From CAYVSP01 sp964453655 (lineage in GTDB: Bacteria; Patescibacteriota; Saccharimonadia; Saccharimonadales; CAYVSP01): a stretch of DNA of 37,648 nt. Below are positions 20,491 through 28,700 of this stretch, piece after piece; position 1 is the first letter of the stretch, and the number at the start of each line of letters is the position of its first letter. The notes under the pieces are model-generated. The model saw only the letters and a list, made by a program, of their open reading frames with translations. It was not told where the DNA came from and did not search any database. Made by a program: the position numbers and the translations under genes. The stretch is from positions 1-37,648 of the forward strand of contig CAYVSP010000005.1 in NCBI GenBank assembly GCA_964453655.1. The letters run 5' to 3'.

Positions 20491-20731
20491 CGGTTGTGCC
20501 TATGCCTTTGTTCATATCGACAGTTTGTACACCGGAAAGTCCACCGAGTACTTCTGCAACCGTGCTAAATTCAGAAACGGCACCATCAGATTCAACCAAG
20601 TCCACCGGAACAGTGCCTTCCCAGTAACTTCCTGCGTCCAAGGCTCTTTGAGTTCCTTCAGGACTATCAGTCGCGATATAGCGGCGCACAATTTCGCCAC
20701 CCATTGAATCCTCAACGCGATACACTTTCAT
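20477..20731 (-). CDS. Unknown 84-aa protein preceding rpsJ
   Basis: Protein of 84 residues beginning MKVYRVEDSMGGEIVRRYIA and continuing with 'AGSYWEGTVPVDLVESDG'; acidic with a glycine-rich end ('GIGTTDGRG'). No recognised family, cysteine or membrane span. ATG 20731 has AAGGAG at good spacing; an upstream start at 20755 is possible but lies beyond that site. Its stop lies 14 bases inside rpsJ, so rpsJ translation is probably coupled. It has its own good promoter and an untranslated leader of about 80 bases. Confidence 0.78.
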   Translation of the reverse strand: MKVYRVEDSMGGEIVRRYIATDSPEGTQRALDAGSYWEGTVPVDLVESDGAVSEFSTVAEVLGGLSGVQTVDMNKGIGTTDGRG

Positions 20732-20758
20732 ATAGAACTCCTTGTGATGTAACATCCC

Positions 20759-20797
20759 TTAATTCTTATGTAGAAGAAGTAAGTGACTTTTAGTCAT
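20759..20797 (-). CDS. Possible leader peptide with four consecutive Leu codons
   Basis: A 12-codon frame in the leader of the 84-aa gene reading MTKSHLLLLHKN, with Leu codons TTA CTT CTT CTA. GTGATG over its start can pair with CATCAC next to the Shine-Dalgarno of the 84-aa gene. There is no T-run terminator and no ribosome-binding site, so control of translation would be the only option. Weak evidence; a frame this short can arise by chance. Confidence 0.25.
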   Translation of the reverse strand: MTKSHLLLLHKN

Positions 20798-20817
20798 CAC
20801 TATTATTTAATGATGTA

Positions 20818-20845
20818 ATTATAGCCTGAAACCTCAAAATGTAAA
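20818..20845 (-). promoter_or_regulatory. Promoter of the 84-aa gene and rpsJ
   Basis: TTTACA (20845-20840), 16-base spacer, perfect TATAAT (20823-20818). It lies just past the tuf terminator, so rpsJ is uncoupled from the str block. Confidence 0.75.
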
Positions 20846-20865
20846 GAATAAAGTGACGTGAATGA

Positions 20866-20890
20866 AAAGAGCCCTATTTTTGGGCTCTTT
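20866..20890 (-). terminator. Intrinsic terminator of tuf
   Basis: AAAGAGCCC and GGGCTCTTT form a nine-base perfect stem with a seven-base loop (AAAAATA on the minus strand), followed by TTTTC. It starts about 34 bases after the tuf stop and ends the str block. The stem is symmetric, so it could act weakly on the other strand as well. Confidence 0.88.
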
Positions 20891-20923
20891 CCTCGGCTTC
20901 TCGTCCGCTGACTAGCGGAAATC

Positions 20924-22105
20924 TTATTTATTGATCTTGGTAACAACACCGGCACCAACGGTTCGGCCGCCTTCGCGGATAGCGAAGCGAAGACCTTGCT
21001 CCATTGCAATTGGCGCAAGTAATTTAACCTTAAATGTTACGGTGTCGCCCGGCATAACCATTTCTTTATCGGCTGGCAATTCAACCTCACCGGTTACATC
21101 TGTAGTACGGAAGTAAAATTGCGGCTTATAGCCTTTAAAGAAAGGTGTGTGGCGCCCGCCTTCATCTTTATTCAAGATGTAAACTTCAGCATCAAATTCG
21201 GTATGAGGTGTAATAGTGCCCGGCTTAGCTAGCACTTGTCCGCGCTCAATGTCTTCACGCTCAATGCCGCGAAGCAGTATACCAACGTTGTCGCCGGCTT
21301 GACCTTGGTCAAGGTTCTTCTTGAACATTTCAACACCTGTCACAACACTTTTCTTGGTCGGACGAATGCCAACAATTTCAATCTCTTCGTTGACTTTAAC
21401 GACTCCGGTCTCAACACGTCCGGTTGCGACAGTACCGCGTCCCTTAATCGAGAAGACATCTTCAATTGGCATCAAAAATGGCTTGTCTAGATCGCGCTTT
21501 GGCTCAGGAATGTAATCATCCATAGCCTTAATAAGCTCCATGATAGCGTCTTCATTGGTAGCGTCGCCTTCCAAAGCTTTAGTAGCTGAGCCTTTGATGA
21601 TGGGTGCATTTTCGTCGAAGTCGTACTTTTTAAGTAGCTCACGAATATCCATTTCAACTAGTTCAACTAGTTCAGGATCGGCTAAGTCCATTTTATTCAT
21701 GAAGACTAGTACGCTAGGTACACCAACTTGCTTGGCCAGCAAAACGTGCTCACGAGTCTGTGGCATAGGGCCGTCAGCAGCGGAAACAACCAAAATGGCG
21801 CCGTCAACCTGGGCCGCACCGGTAATCATGTTCTTAACATAGTCAGCGTGGCCTGGCATATCAACGTGGGCATAATGGCGCTTTTCGCTCTCATATTCTT
21901 GATGAGAAGTAGCAATCGTAATACCACGCGCTTTTTCTTCTGGCGCGTTATCAATTTCGTCATATTTAACCGGCTTATTAATGTCGCTCGGTAGTTTCTT
22001 AGCGAGTACCGCTGTAATAGCGGCGGTTAAGGTAGTCTTACCATGATCAACATGGCCCATAGTACCAACGTTGACGTGTGGCTTGCTTCTATCAAAGTCT
22101 GCCAT
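20924..22105 (-). CDS. tuf: Elongation factor Tu
   Basis: EF-Tu of 393 residues, the normal length, bringing aminoacyl-tRNA to the ribosome as a GTP complex. G-domain motifs: G1 'GHVDHGKTTLT', switch I 'RGITIATSHQEYES', G3 'DMPGHADYVKNMITGA', G4 'NKMD', then domains 2 and 3 with 'GRGTVATGRVETGVVKVNEE', 'TVGAGVVTKI' at the end. Shine-Dalgarno AGGAG before ATG 22105. The gene has its own promoter 70-98 bases upstream and its own terminator, so it can be made independently of fusA. Confidence 0.98.
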   Translation of the reverse strand: MADFDRSKPHVNVGTMGHVDHGKTTLTAAITAVLAKKLPSDINKPVKYDEIDNAPEEKARGITIATSHQEYESEKRHYAHVDMPGHADYVKNMITGAAQVDGAILVVSAADGPMPQTREHVLLAKQVGVPSVLVFMNKMDLADPELVELVEMDIRELLKKYDFDENAPIIKGSATKALEGDATNEDAIMELIKAMDDYIPEPKRDLDKPFLMPIEDVFSIKGRGTVATGRVETGVVKVNEEIEIVGIRPTKKSVVTGVEMFKKNLDQGQAGDNVGILLRGIEREDIERGQVLAKPGTITPHTEFDAEVYILNKDEGGRHTPFFKGYKPQFYFRTTDVTGEVELPADKEMVMPGDTVTFKVKLLAPIAMEQGLRFAIREGGRTVGAGVVTKINK

Positions 22106-22174
22106 TCATCTATCTCCTGTTATGTTGAATGATATTTTCGCATGAGCTAATACACCCACACGAGTTACCAAAAG

Positions 22175-22203
22175 ATATTACCTTATCTTAAGAGGTTTGT
22201 AAA
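22175..22203 (-). promoter_or_regulatory. tuf promoter
   Basis: TTTACA (22203-22198), 17-base spacer, TAATAT (22180-22175). The nine bases TTTACAAAC are the same as at the infA promoter. The leader is about 60 bases with a normal Shine-Dalgarno. Confidence 0.6.
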
Positions 22204-22206
22204 GTT

Positions 22207-22440
22207 CTATGGAATACTTTGAACAACGCTACCCGCAGTTGGTTGTGGACACACCTGGACAGATGAGAATGGTACGGCAAATCGACCAACTGTTATGCGT
22301 TCAGTGCGTGCGCCTGGACAGTCTAACGGACACGCAACCTGATCAAAATCAAAAAAAGCATCGGAAAGCATGGCTAATTTAAATTGAGCCACGCGTTGCG
22401 GACAGATTCCAGGGCTGTTGGTTTCTTTTTCTAACGGCAT
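22207..22440 (-). CDS. Unknown 77-aa protein with four Cys-Pro motifs, between fusA and tuf
   Basis: Protein of 77 residues, no recognised family. It has exactly four cysteines, at 13, 37, 41 and 64, and each is followed by proline (CPQ, CPLDCPG, CPQP). Two sit as C-x3-C. Such an arrangement could bind zinc or an iron-sulfur cluster, or heme through Cys-Pro motifs. No membrane span. ATG 22440 lies 9 bases after the fusA TAG, with only AGAAG upstream, so coupling to fusA is likely. The fusA-tuf link rarely carries an extra gene. Confidence 0.68.
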   Translation of the reverse strand: MPLEKETNSPGICPQRVAQFKLAMLSDAFFDFDQVACPLDCPGARTERITVGRFAVPFSSVQVCPQPTAGSVVQSIP

Positions 22441-22449
22441 ATACTTCTT

Positions 22450-24537
22450 CTACTTAGCGTTCTTCGCGATAATGGCTTCAGCCACATTATTAGGCACATC
22501 AGCATAATGATCAAGCTCCATACTGGAACTGGCCCGTCCTTGAGTCATACTACGCAAGTTAGTGGTATAGCCAAACATTTCACCTAAAGGTACAAAAGCG
22601 GTAATTTCTTTAATGCCGGCCTGTAAATCCTCCATCGATTCGATGCGCCCGCGATTCGAGTTAAGATCACCAATTACATCACCCATAAAGTTCTCGGGAG
22701 TTATTACAACAACCTTCATAATCGGCTCAAGCAGAACGGGGTTAGCCTTCTTGACTCCCTCCTGAATTGCCATAGAACCAGCAATACTGAAAGCCATTTC
22801 TGAACTATCCACATCATGATAACTACCGTCATAAAGCTCGGCCTTGACATCAACCACCGGATAACCAGCGATAACGCCATTATTCAAGGCTTCTTCTATG
22901 CCTTTACGAGCAGCTGGAATATATTCGCTTGGAATGACGCCACCCTTTATGGAGTTAATGAATTCAAAGCCTTTGCCAGCCTCGTTCTGGCTCAATCGAA
23001 GCCAAACATGACCATATTGCCCGCGTCCACCTGTCTGACGAATATATTTACCCTCGGCTTCAACGCCATCTTTACGGATGGTTTCCCGGTAAGCGACTTG
23101 CGGTTGTCCGACATTTGCTTCAACTGTAAACTCGCGCTTCATACGATCCACGATAATCTCGAGGTGAAGTTCGCCCATACCTGAGATAATCGTTTGACCG
23201 GTTTCATCGTCAACTTTTATACGAAAGGTTGGATCTTCTTCGGCCAAGCGCTGCAGCGCCAAAGACATTTTTTCCTGGTCACTTTTTGTTTTAGGTTCAA
23301 TCGCGATGCTGACGGGCGGCTCGGGGAAGGTAATACTCTCCAGCACAACTGGATTATTCGGGTCAGTCAGCGTGTTGCCAGTAGTTGTACCCTTAAGGCC
23401 GACGATAGCTGCAATATCCCCGGCAGCTACTTCGTCAACATCTTCACGCTTATCGGCTTGCATACGCACGATACGCCCGACACGCTCTTTTTCACCTGTT
23501 GAGCTATTGAGAATATACGAACCGGCCTTAACTTTACCTGAGTAGACTCTGAAGAAAGCCAGTTTACCAACAAATGGGTCAGTTGCGATCTTAAATGCTA
23601 GCCCTGCAAAAGGTTCAGACTCGGCCGGGCTGCGTTCAATTTCGTCGCCAGTCTTGGGGTTAGTGCCCCATACCGACCCCCTTTCCAGTGGGCTAGGCAG
23701 GAAGTCATTAACAGCGTCAAGAAGCTTCTCTACGATGACACCCCGTCCGTCGCCACCGCTAACAGCAAAGAATTTACCAGTCAGTACAGCACTGCGAATA
23801 GCCGTACGGATATCTTCTTCATTTAATCCTTCTTCACCAACTTCAAAATACTTTTCAAGCATTTTTTCGTCTTCAGCGACAGCGTTCTCGATCAGCAAGC
23901 TGCGATATCTTTTGACTTCATCAGCCATATCAGCTGGAATTTCAGCCTCAACCAATTCGTGATCGGTATAGGTTTTATAGGTGTAGGCTTTCAGCGTTAT
24001 TAGATCAACAACGCCATTTATACTTTGTTCAAAGCCAATCGGTAGGTGAATCGGAAAAGCTCGCTTATTAAGTCGAGCATGAATTGATTCCAGTGATTTA
24101 TAAAAATCACCGCCCGTTTGGTTAATCTTGTTTATAAAGCAAATGCGAGGCACGCCATATTTGTCAGCTTGTCGCCAGACGGTCTCAGACTGACTTTCAA
24201 CACCCATTTTACCGTCAAAAACCACCACCGCACCATCAAGCACTCGCAAGCTTCGTTCAACTTCTACCGTAAAATCAATGTGGCCGGGGGTGTCAATAAT
24301 GTTGATTTTATGGTCTTTCCAAAAACAAGTAACTGCAGCGCTGGTGATAGTAATTCCACGTTCTCGCTCTTGCGCCATCCAGTCAGTAGTAGTTTCCCCT
24401 TCGTGAACTGCCCCAATCTTGTGTTTTAGGCCTGTGCGATAAAGGATGCCTTCAGTCGTCGTCGTCTTACCGGCATCGATATGAGCAATAATGCCAATGT
24501 TGCGGAACTTCTCTAGTGGATATTTCTTTTCAGCCAT
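22450..24537 (-). CDS. fusA: Elongation factor G
   Basis: EF-G of 695 residues, GTPase that drives translocation. G1 'IIAHIDAGKTTTTEGILY', switch I 'QERERGITITSAAVT', G3 'DTPGHIDFTVEVERSLRVL', then domains II-V with 'SGMGELHLEIIVDRMKREF', 'YRETIRK' and 'FGYTTNLRSMTQGRASSSM' near the end. The G4 motif reads NKIN (residues 136-139) where nearly all translational GTPases have NKxD; the aspartate that reads guanine is asparagine here. All other motifs look intact, so it is a functional gene. Confidence 0.97.
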   Translation of the reverse strand: MAEKKYPLEKFRNIGIIAHIDAGKTTTTEGILYRTGLKHKIGAVHEGETTTDWMAQERERGITITSAAVTCFWKDHKINIIDTPGHIDFTVEVERSLRVLDGAVVVFDGKMGVESQSETVWRQADKYGVPRICFINKINQTGGDFYKSLESIHARLNKRAFPIHLPIGFEQSINGVVDLITLKAYTYKTYTDHELVEAEIPADMADEVKRYRSLLIENAVAEDEKMLEKYFEVGEEGLNEEDIRTAIRSAVLTGKFFAVSGGDGRGVIVEKLLDAVNDFLPSPLERGSVWGTNPKTGDEIERSPAESEPFAGLAFKIATDPFVGKLAFFRVYSGKVKAGSYILNSSTGEKERVGRIVRMQADKREDVDEVAAGDIAAIVGLKGTTTGNTLTDPNNPVVLESITFPEPPVSIAIEPKTKSDQEKMSLALQRLAEEDPTFRIKVDDETGQTIISGMGELHLEIIVDRMKREFTVEANVGQPQVAYRETIRKDGVEAEGKYIRQTGGRGQYGHVWLRLSQNEAGKGFEFINSIKGGVIPSEYIPAARKGIEEALNNGVIAGYPVVDVKAELYDGSYHDVDSSEMAFSIAGSMAIQEGVKKANPVLLEPIMKVVVITPENFMGDVIGDLNSNRGRIESMEDLQAGIKEITAFVPLGEMFGYTTNLRSMTQGRASSSMELDHYADVPNNVAEAIIAKNAK

Positions 24538-24542
24538 TATTC

Positions 24543-24818
24543 CTAAATCCCATTGCTTAAGTCGGGTTTATCGATCATTTCTTGGGCAGGAGGTGGAGTG
24601 TTCGCACCAGAAAGGTAGCTTGCTACTTCAGTACAGGCAGAACTGCCTAATGCAAGCGGGAGGGCCAGTGGAAACAAAATTAAGTCGCGTATTGCTTCAG
24701 AAGGAGCCACATGTTCTGACGTTAAACCACTAACCAACGGACATAATCTGTTCGCCAAGGCATCTTGCCTGCTGGCTGTTCGTATAAGCAAGTCTGTTGC
24801 TATGCCGCGAATATCCAC
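24543..24818 (-). CDS. Unknown 91-aa protein between rpsG and fusA
   Basis: Protein of 91 residues starting with GTG at 24818, one base after the rpsG TAA, with AAGG seven bases before it. A hydrophobic stretch 'DLILFPLALPLALGSSA' lies at about residues 45-61 and could be one membrane span or a buried helix; two cysteines. No recognised family. Five bases separate its stop from fusA. rpsL-rpsG-fusA-tuf is one of the most conserved gene orders in bacteria, so an extra gene is notable. A non-coding spacer is possible but the frame is open throughout and the ribosome-binding site is good. Confidence 0.65.
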   Translation of the reverse strand: MDIRGIATDLLIRTASRQDALANRLCPLVSGLTSEHVAPSEAIRDLILFPLALPLALGSSACTEVASYLSGANTPPPAQEMIDKPDLSNGI

Positions 24819-24819
24819 T

Positions 24820-25299
24820 TTAATACCTTGCGAAGTGGGCGAAGGCGCGATTTGCCTCGGCCATCTTATGAGTGTCTTCTTTTTTCTTTACGGCTGAACC
24901 TTGGCTATTAAAAGCCTCCACTAGCTCTGCGGCAATACGATCTTCCATACTCATTCCTTTACGCGAGCGGGCAGCTTCCACGAACCACATAGTTGTCAGG
25001 TGATTTTGTCGTTGGCCTTTTACCTCAAAAGGAATCTGATAATTAGCACCACCGACGCGGCGAGAGCGCGTTTCTAAATGAGGTTGGATATTCTTAAAAG
25101 CTTGCTCAAATACCTCTAAAGGATTATCCACTTTCAGTTTATTGGCCGCTTTTTGCATGCCATTGTAAACCAGCCGTTCAGCTAGTTGCTTCTTGCCATC
25201 CAACATAACACGGTTAATAAGCCGTTGTACTTGTACACTGTTATATATACGATCTGGTTCTATCTCACGCACGAGTGACTTAGTAACTTTACGCGGCAT
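24820..25299 (-). CDS. rpsG: 30S ribosomal protein uS7
   Basis: uS7 of 159 residues, the assembly initiator of the small-subunit head, touching the E-site tRNA. Visible: 'MPRKVTKSLVREIEPDRIYN', 'NRVMLDGKKQLAERLVYNGM', 'VEVKGQ'-like beta hairpin as 'YQIPFEVKGQRQN' and 'HKMAEANRAFAHFARY' at the end. One-base overlap with rpsL. Confidence 0.98.
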   Translation of the reverse strand: MPRKVTKSLVREIEPDRIYNSVQVQRLINRVMLDGKKQLAERLVYNGMQKAANKLKVDNPLEVFEQAFKNIQPHLETRSRRVGGANYQIPFEVKGQRQNHLTTMWFVEAARSRKGMSMEDRIAAELVEAFNSQGSAVKKKEDTHKMAEANRAFAHFARY

Positions 25300-25709
25300 T
25301 ATTTGCCCTTCTTTGTGCCGTACAAACTGCGGCCACGTTTGCGGTCTTGCACACCTTGCAAATCTAGCGATCCACGAACAATGTGATAGCGCACACCGGG
25401 TAAATCAGGTACCCGGCCACCGCGTACCAGCACAACAGCATGTTCTTGTAAATTATGGCCTTCACCGCCAATGTAAGCCCAAACTTCATGGCCGTTGGTT
25501 AAACGAACACGGGCGACTTTCCGTAGTGCCGAGTTTGGCTTTTTTGGTGTCTTGGTAGTTACTTTGATGCAAACACCGCGCTTAAATGGTGCCGGCTTCT
25601 CGTAGTTACGTGTCTTCAGGTTATTAGTAATGCGCATCAAAGCTGGCGACTTACTTTTATGTGTCACCTTTCGCCTGGGCTTACGCACTAATTGACTTAC
25701 GGTTGGCAT
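25299..25709 (-). CDS. rpsL: 30S ribosomal protein uS12
   Basis: uS12 of 136 residues, at the decoding centre. Visible: 'MPTVSQLVRKPRRKVTHKSK', 'KTPKKPNSALRKVARVRLTN', 'IGGEGHNLQEHAVVLVRGGR' and 'DLPGVRYHIVRGSLDLQGVQ'. The lysine of the TPKKPNS loop is present. The second lysine linked to streptomycin sensitivity, in the RVKDLPG loop, is proline (residue 101, codon CCT); the methylthiolated aspartate after it is kept. AAGAGA precedes ATG 25709. Confidence 0.98.
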   Translation of the reverse strand: MPTVSQLVRKPRRKVTHKSKSPALMRITNNLKTRNYEKPAPFKRGVCIKVTTKTPKKPNSALRKVARVRLTNGHEVWAYIGGEGHNLQEHAVVLVRGGRVPDLPGVRYHIVRGSLDLQGVQDRKRGRSLYGTKKGK

Positions 25710-25742
25710 ACTATCTCTTCATCCTGTAAAGCGGTCATTCTA

Positions 25743-28700
25743 TCAGCTTTGTTCATCTGTTTCAACACTCTCTTCATCTTCGTCTTGTGCGCCATAACCG
25801 GTTCCAACCGGAATGCGGCGACCCAGGATGACATTTTCTTTTAGACCAAATAGTTTATCAACCTTACCGCTAGTAGCAGCACTGATGAGTACTCGGGTGG
25901 TGTCCTGAAAACTGGCAGCACTCAAGAAGGAATCAGTGCTTAGGCTAGCTTTGGTAATGCCAAGCAGTAATTGATTGAACTTAGTCGGCTGCTTTTTCTC
26001 ACGCTTGAGACGTTCATTGTCCTCAATGACAGCCTGCTTACTGGCGATATCTCCCACGACGAATTCACTATCACCGGCTTCCTCAATTTGAACGCGACTG
26101 AACATCTGTCGGACAATAATTTCTAAGTGCTTATCGGCAATGTTCTGTCCCTGGCTCGCAAAAATCTTTAGGATTTCATTCATGATATAGCGCTGGGTTG
26201 CCTCCACGCCTTGCAAGCGCATCAGGTCATGAAGATTAATCGAACCGTTCGTTAAACGCTGTCCAGCTACGACGTTTTGACCATTTTTAACATACAATTG
26301 TTTATAGCCAGGTATCTCGTACTTCAATACGCTTTGTTTGGTTGGTGAGATTGCTATATGGTCTTTGTTCACCTTAATCTTGCCCGATATGGTCGCCGTC
26401 AGTGGCTCACTGCCGTCCTCATTGGCGGCAATGACATCACCGATGGCAACCTCATTGCCAGTTTTAATTTGGGGTGTGCGCCCGGCCAACTTGAGCGTAA
26501 CTTTCTCGGCCTCGTCGGCAGCTAACTGCACAAGATAATGGTCGCCATCCTCACTAACTTTTACTGTTCCGGCAATATCCGCTAGAAAAGCTTGACCTTT
26601 AGGCATCCGAACCTCAAACAGTTCCTCAACGCGTGGTAAACCAGTTGTGATATCTTCTCCGGCTACACCGCCAGAGTGAAAAGTCTTTAGTGTTAACTGC
26701 GTGCCGGGCTCGCCAATACTCTGGGCGGCAATAACGCCCACTGGGTGATGTTCAGCAACCAGCTCGCCGGTTGCCGGATCAATACCATAAGACTTGCGAG
26801 TAATTCCCCGTAAGCTAGTGGTGCTCAGAACACTCATAATACGTACACCATCAAGTTGCTTATTGGCTTCAATTTTAGCAGCAACTTCGGGAGTGATGAG
26901 TTTGCCTTTTTTAACTAGGTCACTTATATGTTCAGCTGCAAAGCGGCCGCTTAGGCGTGAGGCATAGCTAACACCTATTTCATCAGCATCTTGGCGGAAC
27001 TGCGCAAAACCAGGATCAGGCGCTTCTTCCTCAAGCGTAAACACATCCTGACTAACATCAACTAGACGGCGAGTCAGATAGCCTGAGTCGGCCGTCTTAA
27101 GGGCAGTGTCAATCATTCCCTTTCGTGCGCCTCTGGTAGCCGTAAAGTACTCAAGAGGAGTCAAGCCATATTTATAGTTAGAGCGAATCGGCAATTCGAT
27201 GGCGCGACCGGTTGCATCAGTTGTAACGCCAAGTAGTCCTACGGCCGTTTTAACTTGGCCGATATTACCACGCGCACCGGAAACAACCGCAATCGACATA
27301 GCACTATCCTCAGTAGCGAACTGCTCACTTAAGGCAGCTTGCACTCGACCATCAACACTTTGCCAGTTTTCAACCGTCAGACGGTGCCTCTCTTCTTCTG
27401 TGATGAAACCTTGGTCATACTGGGCACTTATCTCGGCAGCTCGCTTTTCGCCCTCATCGAGTAATTTATCGAGGCCTTTAATATCCTTAAAGTCACCCAT
27501 GCCCATTGATAAGCCAGACTTTGTGGCATAAGCAAAGCCTATATCCTTCAAATCGTCGGCAATTTCAGCCGTTTTAAGCTGCCCATAAGCTTGGTATACC
27601 AGTGTCATAACAGTTTGTAGTTTCTTCTTGGTCATTGCCTCATCTTGAAACGGAAAGTCTTCAGGGAAAATTTCATTGAATAGTAAGCGCCCTAGCGTAG
27701 TTTCACGTACGATACCACGGTAGGGGGCCCGAACTTTTGTCTGCAAACCAATAGTACCGTTTTCTTCGGCTACAATGGCTTCTTCCAGATTGGCAAAACC
27801 TCGAACTTTTGTCTCTTTGGCACCGGGACGCTCATATGTTAAGTAATAGCAGCCAAGCACTATATCCTGTTCAATATGAAGAATAGGTGAACCATCAGCG
27901 GGTTTAAGCAGATTTTTATTGCTGGCCATGATGTCACGTGCCTCAGCTTGAGCCTGATCGCTTAACGGCAAGTGGACGGCCATTTGGTCACCGTCAAAGT
28001 CAGCATTAAAGCCTTTGCAGACAAGCGGATGTAATTGAATGGCTTTGCCTTCAATTAACACCGGCTTGAAGGCTTGAATACTTAAGCGGTGTAAACTTGG
28101 TGCGCGGTTCAATAACACGTATTTGCCCTTAATGACTTCGTCTAAGGCATCCCAAACTGCGGTTTCGCCCATTTCGATCATCCGCGTAGCGCTACGAATA
28201 TTGTGGGCATGTTCTTCTTCTATCAGATTCCCGATGACAAATGGCTTGAAGAGCTCTAAGGCCATCATTTTAGGCAAACCGCATTGGTCAATTTTAAGCT
28301 CAGGGCCAGCTACAATAACTGAGCGGCCAGAGTAATCAACCCGCTTACCAAGCAGATTTTGGCGGAACCTGCCTTGTTTGCCCTTTAGCATATCACTCAA
28401 GCTTTTAAGCCGACGGCGTTGACCAGTGGCAGCTATGGCACGGCCGCTACGAGCACTATTGTTATCAATCAGAGCATCGACTGCTTCTTGTAGCATACGC
28501 TGTTCGTTGCGGCGAATAACCTCTGGCGCATTAAGCTCAATAAGTTTCTTCAGACGGTTGTTACGGTTAATAACACGTCGATAAAGATCGTTTAAGTCAC
28601 TTGTGGCAAAACGGCCGCCAGTTAACTGCACCATAGGCCTTAGGTCTGGTGGAATAACCGGCAATACGGACATACATAAGCTACTTGGTTTAATGCCGGC

